Shown here in pieces: positions 5,587-5,831 of a stretch of DNA of 5,831 bases. The DNA is from Alphaproteobacteria bacterium (GTDB taxonomy: Bacteria; Pseudomonadota; Alphaproteobacteria; Rhodobacterales; Rhodobacteraceae). A program made the translations under genes and the position numbers. How positions within the stretch are numbered: position 1 is the stretch's first letter; the number at the start of each line of letters is the position of its first letter. The notes under the pieces are model-generated. The model saw only the letters and a list, made by a program, of their open reading frames with translations. It made no database searches and had not been told where the DNA came from. The stretch is from assembly GCA_003694465.1 (NCBI GenBank), contig RFKM01000168.1:1-5831 (forward strand), read 5' to 3'.

Positions 5587-5831
5587 TTGGGCATTCTTGA
5601 CAACAATTACGCGCTGAATCCCGACGGCTCAATTGGCGACAGGCTCGGTGCATTCTCGACGGTGGAGACCGGCTTTCTCACCGTCGGCGAGATCTTCAAG
5701 ATGCGCGCCGACGACACTTGGGATTATACCTATCTCGGGCGCAGCAATGGCGGTATCGCCTATCAGGAGAACTTCGGAAACGGCAACATCTACGTGGCGA
5801 CGAACACCGATCTGGCGAGATTCACCGGCAC
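5587..5831 (+). CDS. Unassigned acidic Gly/Asn-rich protein, possibly secreted (3' partial)
   Basis: The first 81 residues of a gene that runs off the window. The TTG start is chosen from its Shine-Dalgarno sequence (GGGAGA, 6 nt upstream). The product opens (M)GILDNNYALNPDGSIGDRLG and continues with acidic, aromatic, Gly/Asn/Thr-rich sequence such as DDTWDYTYLGRSNGGIAYQ and ENFGNGNIYVATNTDL. There is no signal peptide or membrane segment. This composition resembles large extracellular beta-rich or RTX-type proteins exported by type I secretion, whose signal is C-terminal, but no calcium-binding nonapeptide is visible here and the assignment is inference. G+C is about 58% over 5601-5831, lower than the upstream genes (67% in a sampled 60-bp stretch of the NfeD gene). 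I do not recognise the family. Confidence 0.65.
   Translation, partial: MGILDNNYALNPDGSIGDRLGAFSTVETGFLTVGEIFKMRADDTWDYTYLGRSNGGIAYQENFGNGNIYVATNTDLARFTG

Overview
The window looks like chromosomal DNA from a high-GC alphaproteobacterium, most likely of the Rhodobacterales/Rhodobacteraceae. The reasons are the strong G/C third-position bias, a 41-residue ribosomal protein L36 of the form lacking the zinc ligands, and a DNA polymerase IV with an N-terminal four-cysteine knuckle. This placement is inference from protein style, not from a marker search.

Layout, left to right. Positions 2-1576 (+) hold the 5'-truncated gene of an envelope-type protein: a caspase-fold domain with no cysteine, two peptidoglycan-binding domains and three copies of a ~38-residue repeat. 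A terminator hairpin (about 1611-1650) separates it from a convergent minus-strand unit, which appears to be one transcript: a promoter (2006-2034), a leader with a terminator-like hairpin, tRNA-Val(GAC) (1859-1933), then rpmJ (1666-1791). From 2088 to 2954 (+) lies an N-formylglutamate amidohydrolase family gene. It ends 17 bp from the end of convergent dinB (2972-4225, -). Divergent from dinB is a two-gene operon: a QmcA-like SPFH (stomatin/prohibitin) protein (4345-5241) and a very short NfeD partner (5238-5510), overlapping by 4 bp. After an AT-richer gap, a partial gene starts at a TTG with a good Shine-Dalgarno sequence (5587) and runs off the right edge. It encodes an acidic, Gly/Asn-rich protein I cannot assign.

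Functional picture: mostly housekeeping (translation: tRNA-Val and L36; DNA damage tolerance: Pol IV; membrane quality control: SPFH/NfeD; amidohydrolysis) flanked by two less ordinary envelope or secreted-type genes. I see no mobile element, CRISPR array, phage gene or attachment site. I found no convincing wholly new system. The points most worth a second look are the cysteine-free caspase-fold protein, the promoter/inverted-repeat/hairpin arrangement ahead of tRNA-Val, the zinc-knuckle Pol IV with a possibly leaderless start and no visible SOS box, the NfeD protein lacking an OB domain, and the unassigned gene at the right edge.
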